This document shows positions 7,400-14,103 of a stretch of DNA of 64,000 nucleotides, in pieces. Each line of letters starts with the position of its first letter. Within the stretch, counting starts at the first letter, position 1. Made by a program: the position numbers and the translations under genes. The notes below the pieces were generated by a model. It was not told the origin of the DNA and did not search any database. It saw only the letters and a program-made list of their open reading frames with translations. Source of the DNA: an uncultured Oscillibacter sp. (GTDB lineage Bacteria; Bacillota; Clostridia; Oscillospirales; Oscillospiraceae); the NCBI RefSeq assembly GCF_900546705.1, contig NZ_URDP01000002.1, positions 33,807-97,806 on the forward strand. Direction: 5' to 3'.

Positions 7400-7665
7400 G
7401 GCTTCTTCTCTCCCTTTTTTCCGCCCAAGAAATTCTTCAAAAATTGCACATAGTAGCCAAGGATGCCAAGCCCCAGCAGGAGAAAACCAACTCTTCTGAG
7501 CAGGCTTTGGCCCTCTATGACAAAGGACAGCAGAAAGAGACCGGCAATGGCGATGAGAAACACGAGGGATATGAGGGCGATGCAGAGGATTCGGGCGGGT
7601 CTGGAAAGTCGCTGCGACTGCGCCGCATCCAAGCAGCCCTGAAATAAAACGTCAAGCCACATCAA
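7396..7665 (-). CDS. Small membrane protein (89 aa)
   Basis: Two predicted membrane helices (about residues 26-48 and 59-76) with a short loop and a Lys/Gly-rich cytoplasmic tail (GGKKGEKKP). No family recognised. It overlaps the downstream Cys-rich gene by 4 nt and follows the 212-aa gene by 12 nt, so it sits in the middle of the five-gene unit. It may be a membrane partner for the soluble proteins around it; that is inference. Confidence 0.66.
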   Translation of the reverse strand: MMWLDVLFQGCLDAAQSQRLSRPARILCIALISLVFLIAIAGLFLLSFVIEGQSLLRRVGFLLLGLGILGYYVQFLKNFLGGKKGEKKP

Positions 7666-7677
7666 TCCCCCGCCTCC

Positions 7678-8316
7678 TCACACCAAAAGCCAGTTCTGGC
7701 CATCCGGCATGGAGCGGAGACTCCCCGGTATCCGCTCCAGCACTTCCCCGGTATCAAAATCCCGCACCAGGACCTCCTCCCGGTAGTCCGGGTCCTCGTA
7801 CCAGACTGTGGTGTACAGCCTGTTTCCGTCCAGAAACGCGAAATACTCATTCTCCTCCACCGCAAAATCCCGGCGTTCCGGCCAGAGAAGTTGAATCCTG
7901 TTATTATGCCCTGACCGTATCAGCATGAGGGGCGGAGTTTCCAGCATCAGATTGCAGCAGTCATCTGCAATGGAGAGAGGCAACACCGCCAGTTGCTCAG
8001 TAGTACCGTTCGTCTCGTGGAAGGCAAGGATATGGATTTCTCCTTTCGGGAAGTCCACCAGCAGCAGTACCACTTGACCATCGTGGTACGCCGGTCTGCC
8101 CAGGTACTGCCCAGGCTTTGCGCACACCGGCTCATAGACCGTGCCCTCCGGGCGGCGGGCCAGGACAAGCCGGTTTCTCCGGATGGGATGACCACTGTGA
8201 AAAGTATCCTCCGCCTCGTGCAGATCACCGCTGGCATAGTCAGTGCCCCAGTACCATTCGCTGCTGCCAGCCAGCGGCTCTAGATTGGTGATCCCGTTTG
8301 TGACGATGCGTTTCAT
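7678..8316 (-). CDS. Hypothetical protein (212 aa), first gene of the unknown operon
   Basis: Soluble protein with repeated beta-strand-like segments, e.g. YHDGQVVLLLVDFPKGEIHILAF and EYFAFLDGNRLYTTVWY, suggesting a beta-propeller-like or WG/YncE-type fold, although the chain is short. No signal peptide. The ATG at 8316 follows GGAGGG by 7 nt; the longer reading to 8385 would start upstream of the promoter -10 and is rejected. It has its own extended -10 promoter and a CTTAAG-type motif just upstream. Function unknown. Confidence 0.7.
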   Translation of the reverse strand: MKRIVTNGITNLEPLAGSSEWYWGTDYASGDLHEAEDTFHSGHPIRRNRLVLARRPEGTVYEPVCAKPGQYLGRPAYHDGQVVLLLVDFPKGEIHILAFHETNGTTEQLAVLPLSIADDCCNLMLETPPLMLIRSGHNNRIQLLWPERRDFAVEENEYFAFLDGNRLYTTVWYEDPDYREEVLVRDFDTGEVLERIPGSLRSMPDGQNWLLV

Positions 8317-8355
8317 GTTCTGCCCTCCCCGGCCGTGTCTTGATTTGGTGCTGAG

Positions 8356-8361
8356 ATTATA
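8356..8361 (-). promoter_or_regulatory. Extended -10 promoter of the five-gene unknown operon
   Basis: On the minus strand TGCTATAAT, a TGn-extended -10, with no good -35. That fits activator dependence. The CTTAAG repeat (8395-8410) lies 33 nt upstream. Confidence 0.65.
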
Positions 8362-8394
8362 GCACAGCGAAGGAAGGAAGCCCATAAATATTCT

Positions 8395-8410
8395 CTTAAG
8401 TTTTCTTAAT
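8395..8410. promoter_or_regulatory. CTTAAG-TTTT-CTTAAT direct repeat, candidate response-regulator site
   Basis: Two 6-bp units spaced 4 nt (10-nt period), as for OmpR/PhoB-family sites. The same pattern, CTTAAG-TTTT-CTAAAG, occurs at 13306-13321 before the response-regulator gene, with an identical 14-bp CTCTTAAGTTTTCT core. Confidence 0.5.
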
Positions 8411-8478
8411 CTTCAGAAGCAAAACTGCCTCTTTTTGTTTCCGGTCCCCCAATTCCTGCGCCGCGGAGGGAGCGCCGC

Positions 8479-9366
8479 TCACCGGGCCCCGGCGGGCTTC
8501 GGCGCCGGGCGGATGAAGAACACCGCCATGCCGGAGAGGATGAGGACGATCCCCGCCAGCTGCTCCGGCGCCACGGTCTCCCGGAGGAGCAGCCGGGCCA
8601 GAATACACGTGCCGATGGGCTCGCCCAGGATGCTCATGGTCACGGCGGAGGCGGGCACGCTCCGCAGCAGCAGGTTGAACACGAACTGCCCGCCGATGGT
8701 GGAGATGACGGCCAGGCCCGCAAAGGCCAGCCACGTTCCGGCGGCGTAGCCCCGGAGGGCCTCCCCCCGCAGCAGGATGTAAGCAAGAAGGAGCCCCGCG
8801 CTGAACAGGTAGCTGAGGGCGGAGTAGGTGACGGCACTCAGCTCTTTCCGTGCCCGCTCCCCCACGAAGAAGTAGAGGGAGATGACCCCGGCGGCCACGA
8901 AGGCCAGCACGTCCCCCAGCAGGCTCTCCCCGCTGATGCGCAGGTCGCCGGAGCCGATGACCACGCTGCCGCACAGGGCGATGCCGCAGCCGGCCAGGGC
9001 GGCAGGCCGGACCCGCCTGCCGCCGGCGAACCGGTCCAGGGCCAGGGAGAACAGAGGCTGCATGGACACCAGCACCGTGGAGCTGGCCACGGAGGTAAAG
9101 CGCAGGGACTCGAACCAGAGCATGTAGTGCAGCGCCAAAAACGCCCCTGCCAGGAGGATTTTCCCCCACTGGTCTGGGCGGATGGTCCGCAGCTCCCGGC
9201 GGCTTTCATCCCGCAGCACCAGGGCCGGCACAAGCACCGCGCCGGCCAGAAGCAGCCGGTAAAAGGCGGTGACGGAGGACGGAGCGTCCGCCGCCTTGAC
9301 AAAAATAGCGGATGTGGACAGCGCAAAGACGCCGCCGAACAAAATCAGACAGGTTCTGGAATTCAT
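8479..9366 (-). CDS. EamA/DMT-family transporter (295 aa)
   Basis: Ten predicted membrane helices arranged as two EamA repeats of five, typical of drug/metabolite transporters exporting amino acids or other small metabolites. The first repeat starts ILFGGVFALSTSAIFVKAADAPSS..FYRLLLAG; the second ends with the LGEPIGTCILARLLLRETV signature seen in this family, then a final ILSGMAVFFIRP helix. The ATG at 9366 follows GGAGG by 5 nt; an ATG five codons upstream lacks a site. Substrate unknown. The gene has its own promoter at 9412-9440. Confidence 0.9.
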   Translation of the reverse strand: MNSRTCLILFGGVFALSTSAIFVKAADAPSSVTAFYRLLLAGAVLVPALVLRDESRRELRTIRPDQWGKILLAGAFLALHYMLWFESLRFTSVASSTVLVSMQPLFSLALDRFAGGRRVRPAALAGCGIALCGSVVIGSGDLRISGESLLGDVLAFVAAGVISLYFFVGERARKELSAVTYSALSYLFSAGLLLAYILLRGEALRGYAAGTWLAFAGLAVISTIGGQFVFNLLLRSVPASAVTMSILGEPIGTCILARLLLRETVAPEQLAGIVLILSGMAVFFIRPAPKPAGAR

Positions 9367-9387
9367 AGAGGCCTCCGGCATTCACGG

Positions 9388-9416
9388 TTGGAATCGGTTT
9401 GTACGCTGTCTATCAT
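9388..9416 (+). promoter_or_regulatory. Candidate plus-strand promoter for a small RNA
   Basis: TTGGAA (9388-9393), 17 nt, TATCAT (9411-9416). It faces the minus-strand promoter of the EamA gene and shares its -10 bases. It would fire into the 9423-9527 interval, which ends in a perfect terminator. Confidence 0.45.
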
Positions 9417-9440
9417 ACCGTCTCCGCCCCATGCAGGCAA
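9412..9440 (-). promoter_or_regulatory. Sigma-A promoter of the EamA transporter gene
   Basis: On the minus strand TTGCCT (9435-9440), 17 nt, TATGAT (9412-9417), about 45 nt before the start codon. Confidence 0.65.
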
Positions 9441-9527
9441 GTCCCATCTTTGCTTTTGCCCCGCCCTCCGGGACTTTTTCTCCCGCCCGGGGCCCCGGGT
9501 CCGGCATCCCGGACCCGGGCGTTTTTT
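9423..9527 (+). ncRNA. Candidate small RNA (about 105 nt)
   Basis: No plus-strand gene lies here, yet the interval is bounded by a plausible plus-strand promoter (9388-9416) and a perfect 11-bp GC hairpin plus T6 (9494-9527). The body can also fold through CCGCCC/GGGCGG-type pairings. It is antisense to the 5' leader and promoter region of the EamA gene. Inferred from signals only. Confidence 0.35.
9494..9527 (+). terminator. Plus-strand intrinsic terminator without an annotated plus-strand gene
   Basis: CCCGGGTCCGG (9494-9504), loop CATC, CCGGACCCGGG (9509-9519), CG, then T6. The T-tract exists only in the plus direction, while both flanking genes are on the minus strand. Confidence 0.75.
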
Positions 9528-9544
9528 CCGGAAGTCTCCGCCCT

Positions 9545-9988
9545 TCAGCACTCCGGTGTGGCGGCGTCCTCCCTTGTGCACTGGACGGTGCCGTGGGGAT
9601 GGCGGGGCGGCGCGTAGACGGAGGAGAGCTTCAGCGGGCACGGGCCGGTATTGCAGATGTTGTGCCAGGTACCCGCCGGCACAAAGACGGCGTCCCCCTC
9701 ACACAGGCAGCACCGGATGTCCAGGTTGTCCCGGCACGAGCCCATGCAGACCTTCGCCTGTCCGCTCTCCACCCGGATCACCTGCTCCGTGTCGGGATGC
9801 ATCTCCAGTCCGATCTCGCCCCGGGGCGGAATGCACATGAGGGTCATCTGCAAATGACACCCCGTCCAAAGCGCGGTGCGGAAGTTCCGGTTCTGCCGGG
9901 CCGCGCAGGGAATGTTGGCGGAAAAGGGATCGGCGCCGTGGTCGGACGTGCAGGCGCCGCCCCACGCTCCGCAGGGATGAGAGTCCAT
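9545..9988 (-). CDS. Cupin domain protein (147 aa)
   Basis: Single-domain cupin longer than the pair near 1 kb. Motif 1 is intact, G-E-I-G-x-E-x-HPDTEQVIRVESG (about residues 57-75), and motif 2 is VFVPAGTWHNICN (about 100-112), with His/Glu ligands for a divalent metal. The NRNFRTALWTG segment just before the barrel is typical of a mannose-6-phosphate-isomerase-like cupin family common in gut Firmicutes, whose substrate is unknown. AAAGGAG precedes the ATG by 8 nt. The gene points away from the DUF421 gene, sharing a 122-nt intergenic region with it. Confidence 0.87.
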   Translation of the reverse strand: MDSHPCGAWGGACTSDHGADPFSANIPCAARQNRNFRTALWTGCHLQMTLMCIPPRGEIGLEMHPDTEQVIRVESGQAKVCMGSCRDNLDIRCCLCEGDAVFVPAGTWHNICNTGPCPLKLSSVYAPPRHPHGTVQCTREDAATPEC

Positions 9989-10110
9989 ATCGTTCGCTCC
10001 TTTTCATGGTGGATACTCCATTGTATGCCCGCTGGCGCCGGGGGTGCGCCGCGGCCGCGGCGCATATTTTCCGCCGCTTGGGTCAGGCTATGGGAAAAGG
10101 AGGGAGCCGC

Positions 10111-10812
10111 ATGCAGTTTCTGACACTGTGCCTTACGACTCTGGGGTCATTCGGGGCGCTTTTTCTGGCAGCCAAGCTGATCGGCCACAAACAGCTGGCG
10201 CAGCTGGATTTCTTCGACTATATCACCGGCATCACCATCGGCTCTATCGCCGCGGAGATGGCCACGGAGCCGGAGGAGCCCTGGCGGCCGCTGACCGCCA
10301 TGCTGCTCTACGGCGGCATCACCCTGGCGCTGAGCGTCATCACCAACAAGTTTCCGCGGACCCGCCGTTACTTCTACGGCACGTCCACCGTGCTGCTGGA
10401 TCGGGGGAAGCTGTACCGGGAGAACCTGAAAAAGGCCAAGCTGGACCTGAACGAATTTCTCGTCATGTGCCGCCAGCAGGGGTACTTCGATCTGACCGCC
10501 ATCGAAACCGCGGTCTTTGAGTACAACGGCCATCTGACCATTCTTCCGGTCAGCGGCCGGCGGCCCGCCACGCCCGAGGACCTGAATCTTGCGCCAAAGC
10601 AGGAACAGCGGTTTGCCGAGGTCATCCTGGACGGGCAGGTCCAGGCGCGGCACCTGCGGGAGCTGGGCGTGGACCAGACTTGGCTGGAACGGCAGCTCCA
10701 GTCCCGGGGCATCTCCTCTCCCCGGGACGTGTTCCTGGCGGTGTGTGACCGGGACAAGCACCTGGTGGTCTATAAAAACAGCCCCAAGGGCACGGCGGGA
10801 CCGGGAAAATAG
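10111..10812 (+). CDS. DUF421 / YetF-YcaP family membrane protein (233 aa)
   Basis: Two or three N-terminal membrane helices (about residues 2-24, 35-52, 58-75) followed by a cytoplasmic DUF421 alpha/beta domain. Family features seen are KLIGHKQLAQLDFFDYITGITIGS near the N-terminus, a LLDRGKLYRENLKKAKLDLNEFL segment and the DLTAIETAVFEYNG strand. In Bacillus, relatives such as YetF, YrbG and YkjA are linked to spores and stress, but biochemistry is not settled. The ATG at 10111 follows AAAGGAGGGAGCCGC; the longer upstream reading has no site. Confidence 0.9.
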   Translation: MQFLTLCLTTLGSFGALFLAAKLIGHKQLAQLDFFDYITGITIGSIAAEMATEPEEPWRPLTAMLLYGGITLALSVITNKFPRTRRYFYGTSTVLLDRGKLYRENLKKAKLDLNEFLVMCRQQGYFDLTAIETAVFEYNGHLTILPVSGRRPATPEDLNLAPKQEQRFAEVILDGQVQARHLRELGVDQTWLERQLQSRGISSPRDVFLAVCDRDKHLVVYKNSPKGTAGPGK

Positions 10813-10820
10813 AGCAAAGC

Positions 10821-10857
10821 AAAACCATCCGCGCGAATGTTGCGCGGATGGTTTTTT
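10821..10857. terminator. Bidirectional terminator
   Basis: AAAACCATCCGCGC / GCGCGGATGGTTTT with a 7-nt loop, T-rich on both strands. It serves the DUF421 gene and the convergent GGDEF gene. Confidence 0.9.
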
Positions 10858-10890
10858 CACAGTTCTTCTTTTCGGGCAGCCCCAGGGTCA

Positions 10891-11829
10891 TCAGACGGTT
10901 CCGTGCCGGATGTGCTTTTCCCTGTACAGGGCGCTGTCCGCCCGGGCCAGGGCCGACTCCAAAGACTCCCCGGTCCCCACATGGGCCATGCCCACGGAGA
11001 TCCCCGTCCAGGCCGGCTCTCCGGTGCCGGCTTCCTCCACCCGCCGCCCCAGGCGGTGCATGAACTCCCCGGCCTTTCCCTCCGTGTCAAAGCCGCTGCA
11101 AAGGATCAAAAACTCATCGCCGCCCATGCGGCAGACCAGGTCGGACGAGCGCACCGTGGACTCCAGTACGCCGGCGATCTTCTCCAGCACATGGTTCCCC
11201 GCCACATGGCCGTGCACGTCGTTGATCTGCTTGAAGCGATCCACGTCCACGATGAACAGCCACGCGTTGTCCCGGTCCCACCGCTGGTAATACCGGCGGA
11301 AGGTGCGCAGGTTGATCAGGCCCGTCAGGCTGTCCCTCTCCGCCAGAACCGTCAGCTCCTCGATTTTCTCCCGGGACTCCTTCACCTGCTCGGACAGGGT
11401 CTTGGGATAGTACTCCCCGTCCATCTGGTCCAGGTTGGGGATGGACTGGTGGATGTGTACCGCCCGCCATCGGTCCCCCGTCCGGCGGTAGACAATGGAA
11501 AAGCGGCTGTCCATGTCGATTTTCACCTTGCGGTCCTCGCTCTCCCACCAGATGCACAGCCCGCCGTAAACCAAGCTCACATCCGGGGAGATCTCCGACT
11601 GATCGCACCAGAAGTCCCGGAACTGGAACTGGATGTTCTGGCGCTCCGCCACCTCCTGGCACAGTGCGGCGGCAAAGTCGGAGCGTTTTCTGTAAAATTC
11701 ATGCCGGCCCGTGCCGATGATGACGCACGACGGGTCCAGGAGTTCCTCCATGGCCCGGAGGCCGGTTTCCTCCTCGCCGGTAAAATAAATATTCCAAAGC
11801 TCTCTTGTCAGCTTGCAAAGATCGTCCAT
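10891..11829 (-). CDS. Diguanylate cyclase with N-terminal SnoaL/NTF2-like domain (312 aa)
   Basis: Makes the second messenger c-di-GMP. The N-terminal ~130 residues (LWNIYFTGEEETGLRAMEELL ... WRAVHIHQSIPN) look like an NTF2/SnoaL-type ligand or nucleotide-linked sensor domain. A short coiled linker (about 140-165) follows, then a complete GGDEF domain. The active site GGDEF is at 236-240 and an RxxD inhibitory site (R227-D230) sits exactly five residues before it, so product feedback is expected. No membrane segment, so a cytoplasmic sensor. The second ATG (11829) is chosen; the ribosome site is weak for either start. Confidence 0.9.
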   Translation of the reverse strand: MDDLCKLTRELWNIYFTGEEETGLRAMEELLDPSCVIIGTGRHEFYRKRSDFAAALCQEVAERQNIQFQFRDFWCDQSEISPDVSLVYGGLCIWWESEDRKVKIDMDSRFSIVYRRTGDRWRAVHIHQSIPNLDQMDGEYYPKTLSEQVKESREKIEELTVLAERDSLTGLINLRTFRRYYQRWDRDNAWLFIVDVDRFKQINDVHGHVAGNHVLEKIAGVLESTVRSSDLVCRMGGDEFLILCSGFDTEGKAGEFMHRLGRRVEEAGTGEPAWTGISVGMAHVGTGESLESALARADSALYREKHIRHGTV

Positions 11830-11960
11830 TGCCCGTATCCCCGTCAACCGTTCTGGATTTTCTCCGGCGCACGCCGGGCGCCCCGGGCCAGACGGCCCGC
11901 AGGTTCTTCCAGTCTACAGGACAAACGCCCCCCTGTCAACGCCGCCGCGAAATTTCTCCC

Positions 11961-11988
11961 TTGCGCTTTTCCCAAACTATGATATACT
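11961..11988 (+). promoter_or_regulatory. Sigma-A promoter of the MarR gene
   Basis: TTGCGC (11961-11966), 16 nt, TATACT (11983-11988), about 38 nt before the ATG. Confidence 0.65.
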
Positions 11989-12026
11989 GTCCACAGTTTA
12001 AAAATAAACCATCCGGCGGTGACACT

Positions 12027-12482
12027 ATGCAAGACAACCCCCAAGCCATCGGGCGCATCACCCGGTGCTTCGCCCAATTTGCCGTACTCCACAGAACCTA
12101 TCTGGAATTTTGCCGCAAGGCCCTCTCCGACGACGGTCTCTCCCGCACGGAGATCGGGCTGCTGCTGGCACTGACGGAAAACTGCAACGCCGCCAACGAC
12201 CTGTGCCGGGCGCTGCCCCTGAGCAAGGGCATGGTCAGCCAGGCCCTGGCCGCCCTGCAGAAAAAGGAGCTGCTGGTCATCGACCGCTCCCCGGAGGACC
12301 GGCGGGTCCATCCCATCTCCCTCACCCCCCGGGGCGAGGCGGTGGTGCAGCGGCTGGAGCGGGCGGCTTCCGCCTTTCTCGCGCGCATGATGCAGGGCGT
12401 GGAGGAGTCGGAGATGGCCCGGGCGGAGGACACCATGAAAAAGATCCAGCAGAACATGGAGCAGATCAAGGGCACCCTGTGA
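12027..12482 (+). CDS. MarR-family transcriptional regulator (151 aa)
   Basis: Winged-helix dimeric repressor. The recognition region is LPLSKGMVSQALAALQKKELLVIDRSPEDRRVHPISLTPRG (about residues 72-112), containing the MarR wing D-RR. N- and C-terminal helices form the dimerisation interface. GGCGGTGAC precedes the ATG. It stands alone between terminators, convergent with the YcxB-like gene, so its target is not obvious. MarR proteins usually regulate themselves and neighbouring transporters in response to small aromatic ligands. Confidence 0.9.
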   Translation: MQDNPQAIGRITRCFAQFAVLHRTYLEFCRKALSDDGLSRTEIGLLLALTENCNAANDLCRALPLSKGMVSQALAALQKKELLVIDRSPEDRRVHPISLTPRGEAVVQRLERAASAFLARMMQGVEESEMARAEDTMKKIQQNMEQIKGTL

Positions 12483-12504
12483 GCCGTTCCGGACCGGGGT
12501 ACGC

Positions 12505-12533
12505 AAAAGGCACGGCCAGGCCGTGCCTTTTTT
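12505..12533. terminator. Bidirectional terminator
   Basis: AAAAGGCACGGCC / GGCCGTGCCTTTT stem with almost no loop, T-tract on the plus strand and A-tract before it. It overlaps the 3' end of the convergent gene. Confidence 0.9.
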
Positions 12534-13257
12534 ATCGCTCCTCCCCGGCGCGGGTCAGACGCACCCGGGAGGACAGAAAGTCCCCCAGCTCCTCCGGCCG
12601 TCCCCGGGCCAGATCGGACTTGAGGAGCACCTCCTCCGTCTCCCTGCCCACCAGCAAAAAGAGCGTCCGGGTCTCCACCACCTCCATCAGGGCGTCGTAG
12701 CCCAGGCGCGTCACGGATTCGCCGGACTGCCACACGATTCCCCGACTCTCCAGCATCACCCGGACGCCCACGTCCCGCTCTGCCCGCCACGCCGCGGCCA
12801 GACGCCGGGCCTGCCGCTGGGCCGGATGCTTCGCCCGGGCCGCTGCCGCCGCGCCCACGGCCAGACCTGCCATCCCCAGCGGCGCCAGAGCGCCCATGGT
12901 CTGGGGCCGGATCAGGGCTCCGGCGCACAGCAGCGCCCCCAGCCACAGACTCAGCAGCCCCAAAAGACGCCTGCGGCACACCCACAGCCCCATGACGCCC
13001 ATGCCCAGGGGGAACAGCCCCCCGATGGCCGCCCAGAACATCTGCCCCGGCCGCAGCAGCGCCGGCAGCACCAGTGCAAGCCCCACCAGGAAATCCAGCA
13101 AAGACAGCGCCGTCCACCGTCTCCGCCCCGGCAGGCCGGAGCGGTGCCGGACGGTGCGCGCGGCATCCAGGGCCGCCCGTACCTGATGCACCGCCGGCTG
13201 CCCTCCGCCGCTGCCCGGCCGGAATTCATACCGCGGCGCGGCCGTTTCCCAATCCAT
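12532..13257 (-). CDS. Membrane protein with YcxB-like C-terminal domain (241 aa)
   Basis: The N-terminal 45 residues are polar. Four hydrophobic segments follow (about residues 50-135, rich in Leu/Gly/Ala), then a cytoplasmic C-terminal domain: RDVGVRVMLESRGIVWQSGESVTRLGYDALMEVVET..LFLLVG..TEEVLLKSDLARGRPEELGDFL. The strand-turn-strand order and the closing EE-x-x-x-FL resemble YcxB-family proteins (compare the gene at 27757). Function unknown. The start is the ATG followed by DWETAAPR; the gene stands alone and convergent with marR. Confidence 0.7.
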   Translation of the reverse strand: MDWETAAPRYEFRPGSGGGQPAVHQVRAALDAARTVRHRSGLPGRRRWTALSLLDFLVGLALVLPALLRPGQMFWAAIGGLFPLGMGVMGLWVCRRRLLGLLSLWLGALLCAGALIRPQTMGALAPLGMAGLAVGAAAAARAKHPAQRQARRLAAAWRAERDVGVRVMLESRGIVWQSGESVTRLGYDALMEVVETRTLFLLVGRETEEVLLKSDLARGRPEELGDFLSSRVRLTRAGEER

Positions 13258-13305
13258 CGGCCCACCTCCTCCCCCTTCCAGACGGCTCCGCCGCCCCGAA
13301 GCTCT

Positions 13306-13321
13306 CTTAAGTTTTCTAAAG
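13306..13321. promoter_or_regulatory. CTTAAG-TTTT-CTAAAG repeat upstream of the two-component operon
   Basis: Same arrangement as 8395-8410 and the same 14-bp core CTCTTAAGTTTTCT. It lies 26 nt before the -35. Suggests autoregulation by the response regulator. Confidence 0.5.
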
Positions 13322-13347
13322 ATTTTCCCGGATGGGCCCGGCGGGGT

Positions 13348-13375
13348 TTGACGGCGCGGGGGAATTTGTTATAAT
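13348..13375 (+). promoter_or_regulatory. Sigma-A promoter of the two-component operon
   Basis: TTGACG (13348-13353), 16 nt, TATAAT (13370-13375), with a TGT extension directly before the -10. Confidence 0.8.
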
Positions 13376-13428
13376 GGTGCCCACCAGCGGCCGCCGGACG
13401 GCGGAACGCATACAAAGGAGGGCTTTTT

Positions 13429-14103
13429 ATGAACGCTTCCATTCTCATCGCCGAGGACGACGCGGATATCCGGGGCCTTTTGAAGCTCTACCTGGAGGGG
13501 GAGGGCTTTTCCGTGCTGGAGGCATCCGACGGGGCCGAGGCTCTGCGCCTGGCCCGGGAGCACACGCCGGACATGGCGGTGCTGGACGTGATGATGCCCC
13601 AGATGGACGGCTTCACCCTGACCCGCACTCTGCGCAAGTACAGCGACATCCCCATTTTGATCCTCTCGGCCAAGAGCCAGGACAACGACAAGATTCTGGG
13701 ACTGAACCTGGGGGCCGACGACTACATCGCAAAGCCCTTCAACCCGGTGGAGATCGTGGCCCGGGTGAAGGCCCAGCTGCGGCGGGCGGAGCGGACGGGC
13801 AGCAGCGTCCTCACCGTGCGGGATCTGACGCTGGACACGGCCAGCTTCCAGCTGACCAAGGACGGCCGCCCCATCCTGCTCACGCCCATGGAGTACAAGA
13901 TCCTGGCCATGCTCATGCGCTCCCCCGGACGGATCTTCACCAAGATCCAGCTCTACGAGGGGGCCATCGGCACCTACTTCGAAGGGGACGACAACACCAT
14001 GATGGTGCACATCTCCAAGCTGCGGGAGAAGATCGAGGACGACCCCAAGAACCCCCGGCACATCATCACCGTGAGAGGACTGGGCTACAAAATTGAAAAA
14101 TAA
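13429..14103 (+). CDS. OmpR/PhoB-family response regulator (224 aa)
   Basis: Receiver domain (about 1-118) with acidic pocket E9-D10-D11, phospho-acceptor D53 in the AVLDVMMPQMDG motif and the conserved Lys in DDYIAKPFNP. A winged-helix trans_reg_C domain (about 130-224) follows, with LLTPMEYKILAMLMRSPGRIFTK and the VHISKLREKIEDDP recognition helix. AAAGGAGG precedes the ATG. Its stop overlaps the kinase start by 11 nt, so the pair is translationally coupled. Confidence 0.95.
   Translation: MNASILIAEDDADIRGLLKLYLEGEGFSVLEASDGAEALRLAREHTPDMAVLDVMMPQMDGFTLTRTLRKYSDIPILILSAKSQDNDKILGLNLGADDYIAKPFNPVEIVARVKAQLRRAERTGSSVLTVRDLTLDTASFQLTKDGRPILLTPMEYKILAMLMRSPGRIFTKIQLYEGAIGTYFEGDDNTMMVHISKLREKIEDDPKNPRHIITVRGLGYKIEK

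Noticed and set aside
7678..8385. Longer start for the first gene of the unknown operon (ATG at 8385)
   Set aside because: It lies upstream of the TATAAT at 8356-8361 and lacks a ribosome site; the ATG at 8316 has GGAGGG.
11829..11847. First ATG of the GGDEF gene at 11847
   Set aside because: Neither start has a strong ribosome site; the ATG at 11829 leaves the predicted NTF2-like domain complete and is slightly better placed after GGGGAT. Low certainty.
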